Positions 48,863-56,500 are shown, counted from the stretch's first letter. The stretch is DNA of 64,000 nucleotides from Campylobacterota bacterium (GCA_040752835.1 JBFMGG010000006.1:1-64000); one strand, 5' to 3'. Numbers and translations: made by a program. The notes: generated by a model not told the origin, from the letters alone.

Positions 48863-49587
48863 GCCGCGCCAAACTCACCCTCAGCTACAACGGAGCGGCG
48901 TTCATGGGCTTCCAGTCCCAGACCACGACCGACAACACCGTAGTAGGAACCCTCAGCGCCGCATTAAAGCGCCTGGGTATCGATTCGGTCCCGATCGGCA
49001 GCGGGCGGACCGACCGGGGCGTCCACGCGACGCGCCAGGTCGTCCACCTCGATCTTCCCCCCTATTGGCACGACCTGCGAAAGCTGCGCGAAATGCTCTC
49101 GCTCCAGCTCCCCGACTCGATCCGCATCCGGCGCATCGAGCACGTCGGCGACGATTTCCACGCCCGCTACGGCGCCCGGGTGCGTTCGTACCGCTACATC
49201 CTCAAAGCGGGGGAATCCAACCCTTTCGAAGCCGATTTCGTCACCTTCGTTCCGCGCCTGGCTGAGGAGTCGATCATCGATGCGATCGCCCTTTTCGAGG
49301 GAGAGCACAATTTTGACCTTTTCAAAAAAACCGGCTCCGACACGACCCACTACGTCCGCACCGTGTTCCGCGCCTACGCCTACCGTCGACGGGGCTACCT
49401 GATCCTGCGTTTCGACGCCAACGGCTTTTTGCGTTCCCAAATCCGCCTTATGGTCGGTTTTTTGCTGCGGATCAGCGATGGCAAAGCGACCAAAGAGCAG
49501 CTCATCGATCAGCTCGCATGCCGTTATCGTCACTGTTCCGACCTCGCGCCGCACAACGGGCTGTACCTCTCCCGCGTCAACTATTGA
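48859..49587 (+). CDS. truA: tRNA pseudouridine(38-40) synthase
   Basis: 242 residues from a TTG at 48859, which overlaps the permease stop (TTGA) and directly precedes the family start SRAKLTLSYNGAAFMGFQSQ. The catalytic aspartate is in GSGRTDRGVHATRQVVH. It modifies the anticodon stem of many tRNAs. It ends the overlapping chain that begins at glmU. Confidence 0.94.
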   Translation: MSRAKLTLSYNGAAFMGFQSQTTTDNTVVGTLSAALKRLGIDSVPIGSGRTDRGVHATRQVVHLDLPPYWHDLRKLREMLSLQLPDSIRIRRIEHVGDDFHARYGARVRSYRYILKAGESNPFEADFVTFVPRLAEESIIDAIALFEGEHNFDLFKKTGSDTTHYVRTVFRAYAYRRRGYLILRFDANGFLRSQIRLMVGFLLRISDGKATKEQLIDQLACRYRHCSDLAPHNGLYLSRVNY

Positions 49588-49686
49588 GTCAATAGCACTA
49601 AAACTATTTGATATTTCTTGCATTATTAAATCTATTTCGTTAAAATCACCGTTCAAAAATTTCATCTTTACTAAGGAAACAGTCAC

Positions 49687-51567
49687 ATGGCAAAACATCA
49701 GTTTCAGACTGAAGTCTCACAAATCTTGCACCTCATGATCCACTCTTTGTACTCCAACAAGGAGATTTTCGTCCGCGAACTCGTCTCGAACGCCTCCGAC
49801 GCCCTCGACAAACTCAACATGCTTGTCCTCACGGACGATAAGTACAAGGGGATCGCGTTCGCACCCCGCATCGACATCTCCATCGACAAAGAGGCCAAAA
49901 CCCTCACGATCAGCGACACCGGAATCGGGATGAACGAAACCGACCTTGTCGAGAACCTCGGGACCATCGCCAAATCGGGGACCAAAGCGTTCCTCGAGCA
50001 GCTCACGGGCGATCAGAAAAAAGACTCCAAACTCATCGGTCAGTTCGGGGTCGGATTCTACGCGTCGTTCATGGTCGCCGACCGCGTCGAGGTCATCAGC
50101 CGCAAAGCGGGCGAAGAGAACGCCTACAAATGGTCGTCCATGGCGGGAAGCGAATATGAGATCGAGCCTTCTACCCGCGAGAGCCACGGTACGAGCATCA
50201 TCATGCACCTCAAAGAAGACGAGTCCGAGTTCCTCGACGCATGGCGGATCGAAAACATCATCAAAAAATACTCCAACCACATCCCCTTCCCGATCTTCAT
50301 GGACAAAGAAGAGTGGGTCGCTCCCAAAGAGGGAGAAGAGAAAGGGCACAACGAAACCGTCAACAAGCAGATCAACAAGGCCAACGCCCTCTGGACCATC
50401 AGCAAAAACGACATCACCGACGAAGAGTACAAGGATTTCTACTCCAGCATCGCCCACGACTCTTCCGAACCGCTCCTGTGGATGCACAACAAAGCCGAGG
50501 GATCGCTCGAATACACCACCCTTTTCTATGTCCCCTCCAAAGCGCCGATGGACCTCTACCGCGTCGATTACCAAAGCGGGATCAAGCTCTACATCAACCG
50601 CGTCTTCATCACCGACGATGAAAAAGAGCTCATGCCGACCTACCTGCGCTTTTTGCGCGGGGTGATCGACTCGGCCGACCTGCCGCTCAACGTCAGCCGC
50701 GAAATCCTCCAGAGCAACAAGGTGATGGCAAAGATCAAAAACGCTTCGGTCAAAAAAGTGCTCGGCGAACTGGCCAAACTGGCCGAAAACGATGCAGCCA
50801 AATACGACGCGTTCTACAAAGAGTTCGGCAACGTCCTCAAAGAGGGGCTTTACAGCGACTTCGGCAACCGCGAGAAGATCCTCGAACTCCTCAAACTCAA
50901 TACCCTGAACTCCGACACCCCCGTCATGTTCGGTGACTTTGTGAAAAATGTGGACGAAGAGAAAAAAGAGATCTATTACATCACGGCGAAAATGAGCCTC
51001 CAGATGCTCAAAAACTCTCCGGCGCTGGAGCGCTTCAAGGCCAAAGGGATCGACGTCCTCGTCCTCAACGAAGAGATCGACACGATCGTCTTCCCGATGG
51101 TAAGCGAGTACAATGAGTACAAGTTTATCAACGTCGCCGACGCGAAACTCGAAGCGAGCGAAGAGGAGAAAAAAGAGCAGGAAGAGAAAGCCAAAGGGCT
51201 CGAATCGTTCACGACGCAGCTCGAAAACGCCCTCGGCGAGAAGGTCAAAAAGGTCGAGACGACGTTTGACCTGACCGAGTCCGCCGTATGCCTCAAAATC
51301 GACAAGGAAGACCCCGGCTACATGATGGCGCAGATGATGAAGCAGTTCGGGCAGATGGGCGGCGACGTACCCCCCATCAAACCGATCCTGCAGATCAACC
51401 CGAACCACGAGCTGATCAAAAAACTCAGCGATTCAGCCGACATGAACCTCATCGAGGATGCGGCGCATGTGCTGCTCGATCAGGCGAAACTCTATGAGGG
51501 GGAAACTCTCGAAGATACCGCTGGGTTTATCGCGCGGTTGAATCGGATTATGGCTAAGGCGCTGTAA
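49687..51567 (+). CDS. htpG: Chaperone HtpG (Hsp90)
   Basis: 626 residues with the GHKL ATPase domain (NKEIFVRELVSNASDALDKL, DTGIGMNETDL, GQFGVGFYASFMVADRV), a middle domain and a C-terminal dimer domain. A 99-bp AT-rich gap upstream with a TTAAAAT stretch probably carries its promoter; no full CIRCE element is present. An AAGGAAAC site precedes the ATG. Confidence 0.97.
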   Translation: MAKHQFQTEVSQILHLMIHSLYSNKEIFVRELVSNASDALDKLNMLVLTDDKYKGIAFAPRIDISIDKEAKTLTISDTGIGMNETDLVENLGTIAKSGTKAFLEQLTGDQKKDSKLIGQFGVGFYASFMVADRVEVISRKAGEENAYKWSSMAGSEYEIEPSTRESHGTSIIMHLKEDESEFLDAWRIENIIKKYSNHIPFPIFMDKEEWVAPKEGEEKGHNETVNKQINKANALWTISKNDITDEEYKDFYSSIAHDSSEPLLWMHNKAEGSLEYTTLFYVPSKAPMDLYRVDYQSGIKLYINRVFITDDEKELMPTYLRFLRGVIDSADLPLNVSREILQSNKVMAKIKNASVKKVLGELAKLAENDAAKYDAFYKEFGNVLKEGLYSDFGNREKILELLKLNTLNSDTPVMFGDFVKNVDEEKKEIYYITAKMSLQMLKNSPALERFKAKGIDVLVLNEEIDTIVFPMVSEYNEYKFINVADAKLEASEEEKKEQEEKAKGLESFTTQLENALGEKVKKVETTFDLTESAVCLKIDKEDPGYMMAQMMKQFGQMGGDVPPIKPILQINPNHELIKKLSDSADMNLIEDAAHVLLDQAKLYEGETLEDTAGFIARLNRIMAKAL

Positions 51568-51594
51568 AAATTCTTCTTCTTTTTTACTTCAAAT

Positions 51595-51610
51595 TCCCGC
51601 AATTGCGGGA
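51595..51610. repeat. Perfect 16-bp palindrome at the edge of the AT-rich insert
   Basis: TCCCGCAATTGCGGGA lies 28 bp after the htpG stop. It is a GC-rich palindrome at the point where base composition drops sharply. No T-run follows on either strand, so it is not a standard terminator. It may mark an insertion junction or serve as a weak terminator for htpG. Confidence 0.5.
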
Positions 51611-51689
51611 TATTACTTTAACACTATTCATAATACATTCAGTTAAAGATTATTACAATCACTGGTTTATTTAATTAAGGATACAAAAT

Positions 51690-52970
51690 ATGAAAACTAC
51701 TGAAGTTTTTGGTGTATCAAATAGTAATATCAAATCTTATATTGAAAGGCCAGATGTTGATGCTAGATTTTTAGAGGGTCTCGAACGCAACAAACATATA
51801 ATTGTTTTCGGTTCTTCTAAGCAGGGTAAAACATCACTGACAAATAAGCATCTATCAGAAGAACATTTTGTAAGAATCAATTGTTCTCCTGAAACTGCAC
51901 CCATCGATATCTATAAGTCTATTCTTCGACAACTGAACTTTGAGTTTATCGAAGACAGAACAATTAAATCATCTTCTGAATCTTCAGGTCAAGCAGGAAT
52001 TAAAACAACAGTAAAAATTCCAATTGTATCAGTAGAATTAAATGGTGGTGTTGGTGGGAAAAGCTCTACAGAAGAGCATACAAAATATAAGAATGTTGAA
52101 TATAATTTAGCATTACCCCAAGATATTAGTGAAATTTTGAAAAGCATTTCTTTTTCAAAAAGAATTATTCTTGAAAACTTTCATTATCTCGAAGAATCAG
52201 CTCAACAAGAAATGGCATTTCATCTAAGAATCTTTGAAGACTATAATATCCTTTTCATTATTTTAGGAATATGGAGAGAAAAAAATCGTCTAGCTCAGTT
52301 TAATGGTGATCTACAGGATAGATTAATTGAAATTCCTGTTGAACCATGGACTAAACATCATTTTCAAATGGTAGCTGATAAAGGTGGGCAGTTATTACAT
52401 GTATCATTTGAGAATGTTTTAGAAGATATCATTGAAAATTCATATGATAGTATTGGAGTTTTTCAAGAATTATGTAAAGAATGCTGTCTATCCGCAGGAA
52501 TTGAAACAATTCAATCTAATCATAAAGTCATTACTAAAGATAACTTAGATTCAGCTATTCAAAAAAAAGTTGAAGATTATTCAGGAAGACATATAAGAAG
52601 CTTAGAAACTTTTGTTGAACAAAAAGTGAAAAAAGCAGATGAAATACCACTATATATTGCTTATTATTTCGTTAAGTATCTTTTTAATCTAGCTTCACAA
52701 ACAATTGAAGAAGGACTCAAACGTAATGATATCCAATCAGGAATACAGGCTCTTCATCACCGACCTGATGATGTAAGGCCATCCGATATGAGCTATTTTT
52801 TACATAATTTGACTACAAACCAAATTAAAAAAAATATTATTCCTCCTCTTTTTGATTATGACAGAAGTACTCGGAAACTAAAGGTAATTGATTCAACTCT
52901 TTACTTTTTCCTTAAAAATATTAATAAGCAAGAATTATTTGATGAATTTGATAAACCATCAGGAATATAA
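51690..52970 (+). CDS. AT-rich lone P-loop ATPase of unknown function
   Basis: 426 residues. Walker A is FGSSKQGKTSLTNK (residues 40-53), Walker B is RIILENFHYL (about 158-167), and a sensor-type strand LFIILGIWREKNRL follows, all as in AAA/STAND ATPases. Between them is a Ser/Gly-rich insert (about 90-130). The C-terminal 200 residues are helical and end in a wHTH-like stretch (STLYFFLKN). There is no nuclease, TIR or membrane effector domain. Codons are strongly AT-biased compared with htpG next door, pointing to recent transfer. It stands alone, followed by the hairpin element and a toxin-antitoxin pair. A defence role is a guess from context. Confidence 0.8.
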   Translation: MKTTEVFGVSNSNIKSYIERPDVDARFLEGLERNKHIIVFGSSKQGKTSLTNKHLSEEHFVRINCSPETAPIDIYKSILRQLNFEFIEDRTIKSSSESSGQAGIKTTVKIPIVSVELNGGVGGKSSTEEHTKYKNVEYNLALPQDISEILKSISFSKRIILENFHYLEESAQQEMAFHLRIFEDYNILFIILGIWREKNRLAQFNGDLQDRLIEIPVEPWTKHHFQMVADKGGQLLHVSFENVLEDIIENSYDSIGVFQELCKECCLSAGIETIQSNHKVITKDNLDSAIQKKVEDYSGRHIRSLETFVEQKVKKADEIPLYIAYYFVKYLFNLASQTIEEGLKRNDIQSGIQALHHRPDDVRPSDMSYFLHNLTTNQIKKNIIPPLFDYDRSTRKLKVIDSTLYFFLKNINKQELFDEFDKPSGI

Positions 52971-52975
52971 TTTTT

Positions 52976-53322
52976 CCCTCGTTCCCAACGTCCTCGTTGG
53001 GAATGCAGACTCTCCGACAAATTTAAAACCCTTGTCACTTTTTTTGTTCCGGCAAAAAAAGTAACCCAAAAAACCTCGTCCCCCGAGCAAATCGCTCGCA
53101 CGACTTTCGGCAGAGCCTTCGCGTGCGGCTTCCAAGGATGCACGGGGGACAAAACTGTCGATTGATTTATTTTCGCGTACCGCGAAAATCAGTCCCATCA
53201 AATACTCCCTGCCCCCGCAACACACCCAGAGCCAGGCCGCTCGCCGCAGGGTGAAGCGGCCGGTCAAGCGACCTGTTGCGGGGGCGCTTTTCTTTGGTTC
53301 CTTTCTTTTCTAAAAAGAAAGG
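52976..53322. repeat. Palindrome-rich non-coding repeat element (about 350 bp)
   Basis: Five strong inverted repeats follow one another: 52982-53003 (TTCCCAACG stem, TCCT loop); 53034-53065 (13-bp arms, one mismatch); 53169-53189 (ATTTTCGCG/CGCGAAAAT); 53211-53221 with 53275-53285 (GCCCCCGCAAC/GTTGCGGGGGC), enclosing GGCCGC/GCGGCC at 53235-53261; and 53300-53322 (CCTTTCTTTT/AAAAGAAAGG). Open frames across it are short and only reflect the repeat. Sequences of this type (translating to VTFFAGTKKVT-like strings) occur between genes in many Proteobacteria as far as I recall, and are often misread as hypothetical proteins. Together with the flanking bases this accounts for the gap 52971-53401. 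Confidence 0.72.
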
Positions 53323-53401
53323 GACATAATCTTTCATGCTGCAATATATTTTCCAAACACCCTATCAAAGTATTACACTCATCTTTAAAAAGGGAGTTTT
53401 G

Positions 53402-53473
53402 ATGCTACATACTTTTTCTCCTAAATATCTTCAACTTTTGACACATCGTACCAAAAATGGTACAATCCGATGA
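53402..53473 (+). CDS. 23-codon leader ORF overlapping the toxin start
   Basis: ATG at 53402 has an AGGGAG site 5 bases upstream and reads 23 codons to a TGA at 53471-53473. That stop overlaps the toxin ATG (53470) as ATGA. The peptide (starting MLHTFSPKYLQLL) has no known family. The toxin has no ribosome site of its own, so translation of this small frame could deliver ribosomes to it. Confidence 0.5.
   Translation: MLHTFSPKYLQLLTHRTKNGTIR
53438..53466 (+). promoter_or_regulatory. Consensus-like promoter with operator palindrome before the toxin gene
   Basis: TTGACA (53438-53443), 17-bp spacing and TACAAT (53461-53466) match a sigma-70 promoter. A perfect inverted repeat GTACCA-AAAA-TGGTAC (53448-53463) overlaps the -10 box, the usual place for antitoxin autorepression. 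The toxin ATG follows only 3 bp after the -10 box, so this promoter would start transcription at or inside the toxin codon 1-2. Confidence 0.55.
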
Positions 53474-53808
53474 GTAAAAAAATAAATGTCGTTTTTTATC
53501 AAAGCCCATCCGGTAACGAACCCGTGCGCGAATGGCTCAAATCATTAGAACCGCATGATCGTCAGATCGTCGGCTGTGATATAAAAACCGTCGAATACGG
53601 ATGGCCTATCGGGATGCCCGTATCACGTCCGCTCGGAAACAGACTCTACGAGGTGCGGAGTCATATTTCCGATAAACGGATCGCGCGGGTGATCTTTACG
53701 ATCATGGATGATTGGATGGTATTGCTCCACGGGTTTATCAAAAAGAGCCAACAAACCCCGAAAGAAGAGATAGATTTGGCGATCAAACGCCTCAAGGAGA
53801 TACGATGA
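53470..53808 (+). CDS. higB: HigB/RelE-like toxin (phage Gp49-like family)
   Basis: 112 residues. The layout VVFYQSPSGNEPVREWLKSL, then RPLGNRLYEVRSHISDKRIARVIFTI, then LLHGFIKKSQQTPKEEIDLAIKRLKEI is that of Gp49-like/HigB toxins, ribosome-associated mRNA endonucleases of the RelE fold. It is encoded before its antitoxin, the HigBA order, and overlaps it by 4 bp. It returns to the GC content of the host, unlike the ATPase upstream. Confidence 0.88.
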   Translation: MSKKINVVFYQSPSGNEPVREWLKSLEPHDRQIVGCDIKTVEYGWPIGMPVSRPLGNRLYEVRSHISDKRIARVIFTIMDDWMVLLHGFIKKSQQTPKEEIDLAIKRLKEIR

Positions 53809-54086
53809 AACCTCAAGGAATCGGCACCGGTTTCGATGATTTTTTGGAAGCAGAGGGGATGCTCGCAGAAGCCGAAGCGGTTGCGATCAAACGCGTCATC
53901 GCCTATCAGCTCGCCGAGACGATGAAAAAAGAGCATATTACCAAAACCGAAATGGCAAAACGGATGAAAACCAGCCGCAGTGCCATCGACCGTCTCCTTG
54001 ACCCACTCAATACCTCGATCACCCTCGCAACGATCGAAAGTGCGGTCAATGCAATGGGAAAACGATTACAGATTCAGATGGTTTAA
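53805..54086 (+). CDS. higA: HigA-like XRE antitoxin
   Basis: 93 residues from the ATG at 53805 (AAGGAGA upstream, ATGA overlap with the toxin). An XRE helix-turn-helix is visible in TKTEMAKRMKTSRSAIDRLLDPLNTSITLATIESAVNAMGKRL. It should bind the toxin and repress the operon, probably through the GTACCA/TGGTAC palindrome. Confidence 0.87.
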   Translation: MKPQGIGTGFDDFLEAEGMLAEAEAVAIKRVIAYQLAETMKKEHITKTEMAKRMKTSRSAIDRLLDPLNTSITLATIESAVNAMGKRLQIQMV

Positions 54087-54110
54087 TCATAAAAAAGAAC
54101 TGGCATTTTC

Positions 54111-54122
54111 CCCTCGTTCCCA
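54111..54122 (+). repeat. Second copy of the 12-bp motif that opens the hairpin element
   Basis: CCCTCGTTCCCA here is identical to 52976-52987 and is preceded by a T-rich stretch in both places. The copy lies 25 bp after the antitoxin stop, so the pair brackets the hairpin element and the toxin-antitoxin operon. The hairpin partner sequence is degraded in this copy. Confidence 0.55.
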
Positions 54123-54149
54123 CTCTGAAGCGCAGAAATGAAGCCTACT

Positions 54150-54166
54150 CCAATATTGGGTACAAT
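54150..54166 (+). promoter_or_regulatory. ppiC promoter with CCAATATTGG palindrome
   Basis: TACAAT (54161-54166) lies 23 bp before the ppiC ATG; the 10-bp palindrome CCAATATTGG (54150-54159) abuts it. AAAGGAC serves as ribosome site. Confidence 0.5.
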
Positions 54167-54189
54167 TACAAAAAACAAAAGGACATACC

Positions 54190-54468
54190 ATGGCATGGGC
54201 AACCGCACGACATATTCTCGTAGCGACGGAAGAAGAATGCAACGCACTCAAAACACAAATCGAAGAGGGTCTTGATTTCGCGGAAGCGGCGGTTCAAAAC
54301 TCCAAATGCCCATCAGGACGCAAGGGAGGCGATCTAGGCCGTTTCGGACCGGGTCAGATGGTTCCCGAGTTCGACCGGGCGGTCTTTACGGGCGACGTCG
54401 GCGTCCTCTACGGACCGATCAAAACCCAGTTCGGATACCACCTGCTCGAAGTCACGGGACGCGGTTAA
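54190..54468 (+). CDS. ppiC: Parvulin-type peptidyl-prolyl isomerase
   Basis: 92 residues, a single parvulin domain with no signal peptide: ATARHILVATEEECNALK, FAEAAVQNSKCPSGRKGGDLGRFGPGQMVPEFDRAVF, and GPIKTQFGYHLLEVTGRG. This is the size of cytosolic E. coli PpiC. It catalyses proline cis-trans isomerisation during folding. It is transcribed alone, converging on the S24 gene 37 bp away. Confidence 0.94.
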   Translation: MAWATARHILVATEEECNALKTQIEEGLDFAEAAVQNSKCPSGRKGGDLGRFGPGQMVPEFDRAVFTGDVGVLYGPIKTQFGYHLLEVTGRG

Positions 54469-54505
54469 GCGTCTCGTTTCCCCATCGAGCACTTTCCGTT
54501 TTCAT

Positions 54506-54892
54506 TTACAGCCCCGTAAACGTCAGCAACGCTCTGGCAACGATCCTGACGTCCCCGGATCGGTAGACCAGATGTTCATACCCCTCGTTGATGGAAACAA
54601 AATACTCTTCTCCCTCTACCAGCGATGCTTTTTTGATCCACATCCGATCGTCTTTATGGACCAGAAAAATGGCTCCGTCCTCAAAATCTTTTTGGGACAG
54701 ATCGGCAACGACCAGCGAATCGTGCCGGATAACAGGCTCCATCGATTGCCCTTCCACCCGGATAACGAAGAGCGACGCGGGGGTATAGGGGTGCTGGATC
54801 AGCGAAGAAGAGAAAACCAGCTCTTTTTTCCGGGGCTCCCCGTCGACGTTTTCAAAATAATCCAGAGTGATCGTTTCCACGCACACCCTCAT
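54506..54892 (-). CDS. Stand-alone S24 (LexA/CI-type) peptidase domain protein
   Basis: 128 residues from the ATG at 54892; upstream open frame belongs to the next gene in another frame. It carries the S24 catalytic serine in VEGQSMEPVIRHDSLVVAD and a candidate lysine in MWIKKASL. The N-terminal 45 residues are too short for a normal helix-turn-helix, so it lacks the DNA-binding part of LexA or CI, though a leading helix could pair with another protein. It overlaps the small GGDEF-like gene by 4 bp (ATGA), so the two probably act together. Confidence 0.8.
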   Translation of the reverse strand: MRVCVETITLDYFENVDGEPRKKELVFSSSLIQHPYTPASLFVIRVEGQSMEPVIRHDSLVVADLSQKDFEDGAIFLVHKDDRMWIKKASLVEGEEYFVSINEGYEHLVYRSGDVRIVARALLTFTGL

Positions 54893-55302
54893 CCGATCCG
54901 CTGAAACTCGTCCACGATCCGGGCCTGCGGATTTTGGTGGATGTAGCGGTTCGCTTCGATGGCGCGTTCGCAGACCGACTCGATGGTGTCCCCCTTGTTG
55001 AGAGTGACGAGGCACCCTTTGAGCTCGTACTGGGGATAACGGGTAATGAGCTTTTCAAGAGCACATCGTGCGCCGATGTGGTCGACGAACGTAAACAAAA
55101 CGCCGACGTAGTGTTCGTTGAGCCGCTTGGCGACGTCGCTGTGGCGGATATTTTCGGTCAGATGGGCTTTGTCGATGTCGTACTCGTCGCATGCGATCAG
55201 GGCAAAGCTGGCATCGACGTTGTAGCGCTCGTGCACGTACAGGGACATTTTGAGATCCTGCTCGAATGCCAGTTTCAAATCGGTTAACGTCAACTCTTTC
55301 AT
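54889..55302 (-). CDS. Small GGDEF-like (degenerate) protein
   Basis: 137 residues from the ATG at 55302. The strand order (DASFALIACDEYD, then RLNEHYVGVLFTFVD, then CLVTLNKGDTIESVCERAIEANRYIHQNP) resembles the nucleotidyl-cyclase fold of GGDEF domains, and the last helix matches the ADxALYxAK-type helix. The GGDEF loop itself is missing, so it cannot make c-di-GMP. It could be a binding or regulatory partner for the S24 protein or the neighbouring diguanylate cyclase. The family call is tentative. Confidence 0.6.
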   Translation of the reverse strand: MKELTLTDLKLAFEQDLKMSLYVHERYNVDASFALIACDEYDIDKAHLTENIRHSDVAKRLNEHYVGVLFTFVDHIGARCALEKLITRYPQYELKGCLVTLNKGDTIESVCERAIEANRYIHQNPQARIVDEFQRIG

Positions 55303-55326
55303 CTCGTACCTTGGTTCGCTTTCATT

Positions 55327-55343
55327 TACAATGCGCCATTGTA
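55327..55343. promoter_or_regulatory. Palindrome over the promoter of the GGDEF-like / S24 pair
   Basis: TACAAT-GCGCC-ATTGTA is a perfect 6-bp inverted repeat, and the minus-strand arm is itself a TACAAT -10 box about 36 bp before the start at 55302. It could be an operator. Confidence 0.5.
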
Positions 55344-55372
55344 GCGCGTTCTTTTCGCCATTTCCATAGCCG

Positions 55373-56500
55373 CTAAGCGGGGATTTGCATACGGGTCTGG
55401 TTCCTCCCTCCCTCTTTGGCCGCATAGAGCGCTTCGTCGGCTCTCTGGACGATCTTTTCGATCGTATCGCCGCGGGCGTATTCGGCCACCCCGGCACTGA
55501 TGAGTACCCGGCATGCGGGTGAAAAGTCGCTGTGTTCGATACGGGTTCGGAGATGTTCGGCGACTCTGAAGGCCTGTTCCCCCGCAGTTTCGGGGAGGAG
55601 GATCAAAAACTCCTCGCCCCCCCAGCGCCCTGCCCGGTCAACCGAACGGACCGATTCGTCCATGATCTGCGCCAGTTTCTGGATCACGTGGTCGCCGACG
55701 TTGTGCCCGCAGGTGTCGTTGATCTCTTTGAAATGGTCGATGTCGAGGAGAATAATCGAAAAAGTCCCCCCGTAACGCTTGACCCGTTCGATCTCCTCAA
55801 GACAGTCCGCCTCGATCTTCATCCGGTTGTAAAGGCCGCTGAGTTTGTCGGTCGTGGCGAGGTGCTCGAGCTCTCTGGAATCGAGAAAAATCTGTTTGTT
55901 TTTTTTGTCGAGAATGAGGGCGCTGAGAATGCCGAACGATACCGCCGCGACGATCCAGAGCGTATGGATGCAAAGCACTTCGGGGGGAATCCCCAGGTAG
56001 AGCTCGTATGCCAGATGGGCCACGCCCGTCACCGTCGCGCTCAGCAGCGCCTGGGGGAGCCGCAGCCCCGAAATCGCAAACATCCAGATGATGCTCAACG
56101 ACACCTCCGGGGTATAAATCTCGGCCAGGTAAGGAGAGAGCGGATAAAGCAGACCGTAGAGATAGAGGTTCCCCAGATTCGCGACGACGGGAGACACGGC
56201 GAGTACCGCAACGGTGACGCGGTACAAGCGCCCGATGTACGTCATCGCGCTGATCATAAACAGCAGCGGGGGGAGGATATAGAGGTGCATCAGCGTCGCG
56301 AACGGAAGGATGTCTTGGGGCAGCAACAGAGCGTCGATGAACGAAAAAACGATGTACAGCAGCCCGGTCAGCAAGGTAACGGAACGGATCTGGAGGGTCC
56401 GCGAGGGACGGTCCCACTCCTCGAATGCCTTCCAACGTTCGGGGGAGGCGTCGTAGAGAGGGTCCAGAACGGGCATCACGATACGGCCTGCACGCAACAT
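55373..56500 (-). CDS. Membrane-bound diguanylate cyclase (GGDEF)
   Basis: 375 residues from the ATG at 56500, chosen because AAAGGGGG precedes it and the likely -10 box (TACAAT, 56535-56530) lies downstream of the earlier ATG at 56539. About six membrane spans fill residues 35-200. The GGDEF domain follows: LSGLYNRMK, LDIDHFKEINDTCGHNVGD, the active site RWGGEEF, and an inhibitory RSVD (RxxD) site five residues before it. It should make c-di-GMP with product feedback. The N-terminal membrane module is likely the sensor. Confidence 0.92.
   Translation of the reverse strand: MLRAGRIVMPVLDPLYDASPERWKAFEEWDRPSRTLQIRSVTLLTGLLYIVFSFIDALLLPQDILPFATLMHLYILPPLLFMISAMTYIGRLYRVTVAVLAVSPVVANLGNLYLYGLLYPLSPYLAEIYTPEVSLSIIWMFAISGLRLPQALLSATVTGVAHLAYELYLGIPPEVLCIHTLWIVAAVSFGILSALILDKKNKQIFLDSRELEHLATTDKLSGLYNRMKIEADCLEEIERVKRYGGTFSIILLDIDHFKEINDTCGHNVGDHVIQKLAQIMDESVRSVDRAGRWGGEEFLILLPETAGEQAFRVAEHLRTRIEHSDFSPACRVLISAGVAEYARGDTIEKIVQRADEALYAAKEGGRNQTRMQIPA

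Noticed and set aside
49588-49686. CIRCE element for HrcA control of htpG
   Set aside because: Only a half-site-like TAGCACT is present; the GAGTGCTAA partner is missing.
52901-53267. Small minus-strand frames of 83 and 102 codons in the hairpin element
   Set aside because: They lie across stacked inverted repeats, give VTFFAGTKKVT-like strings often misannotated as proteins, and have no ribosome sites.
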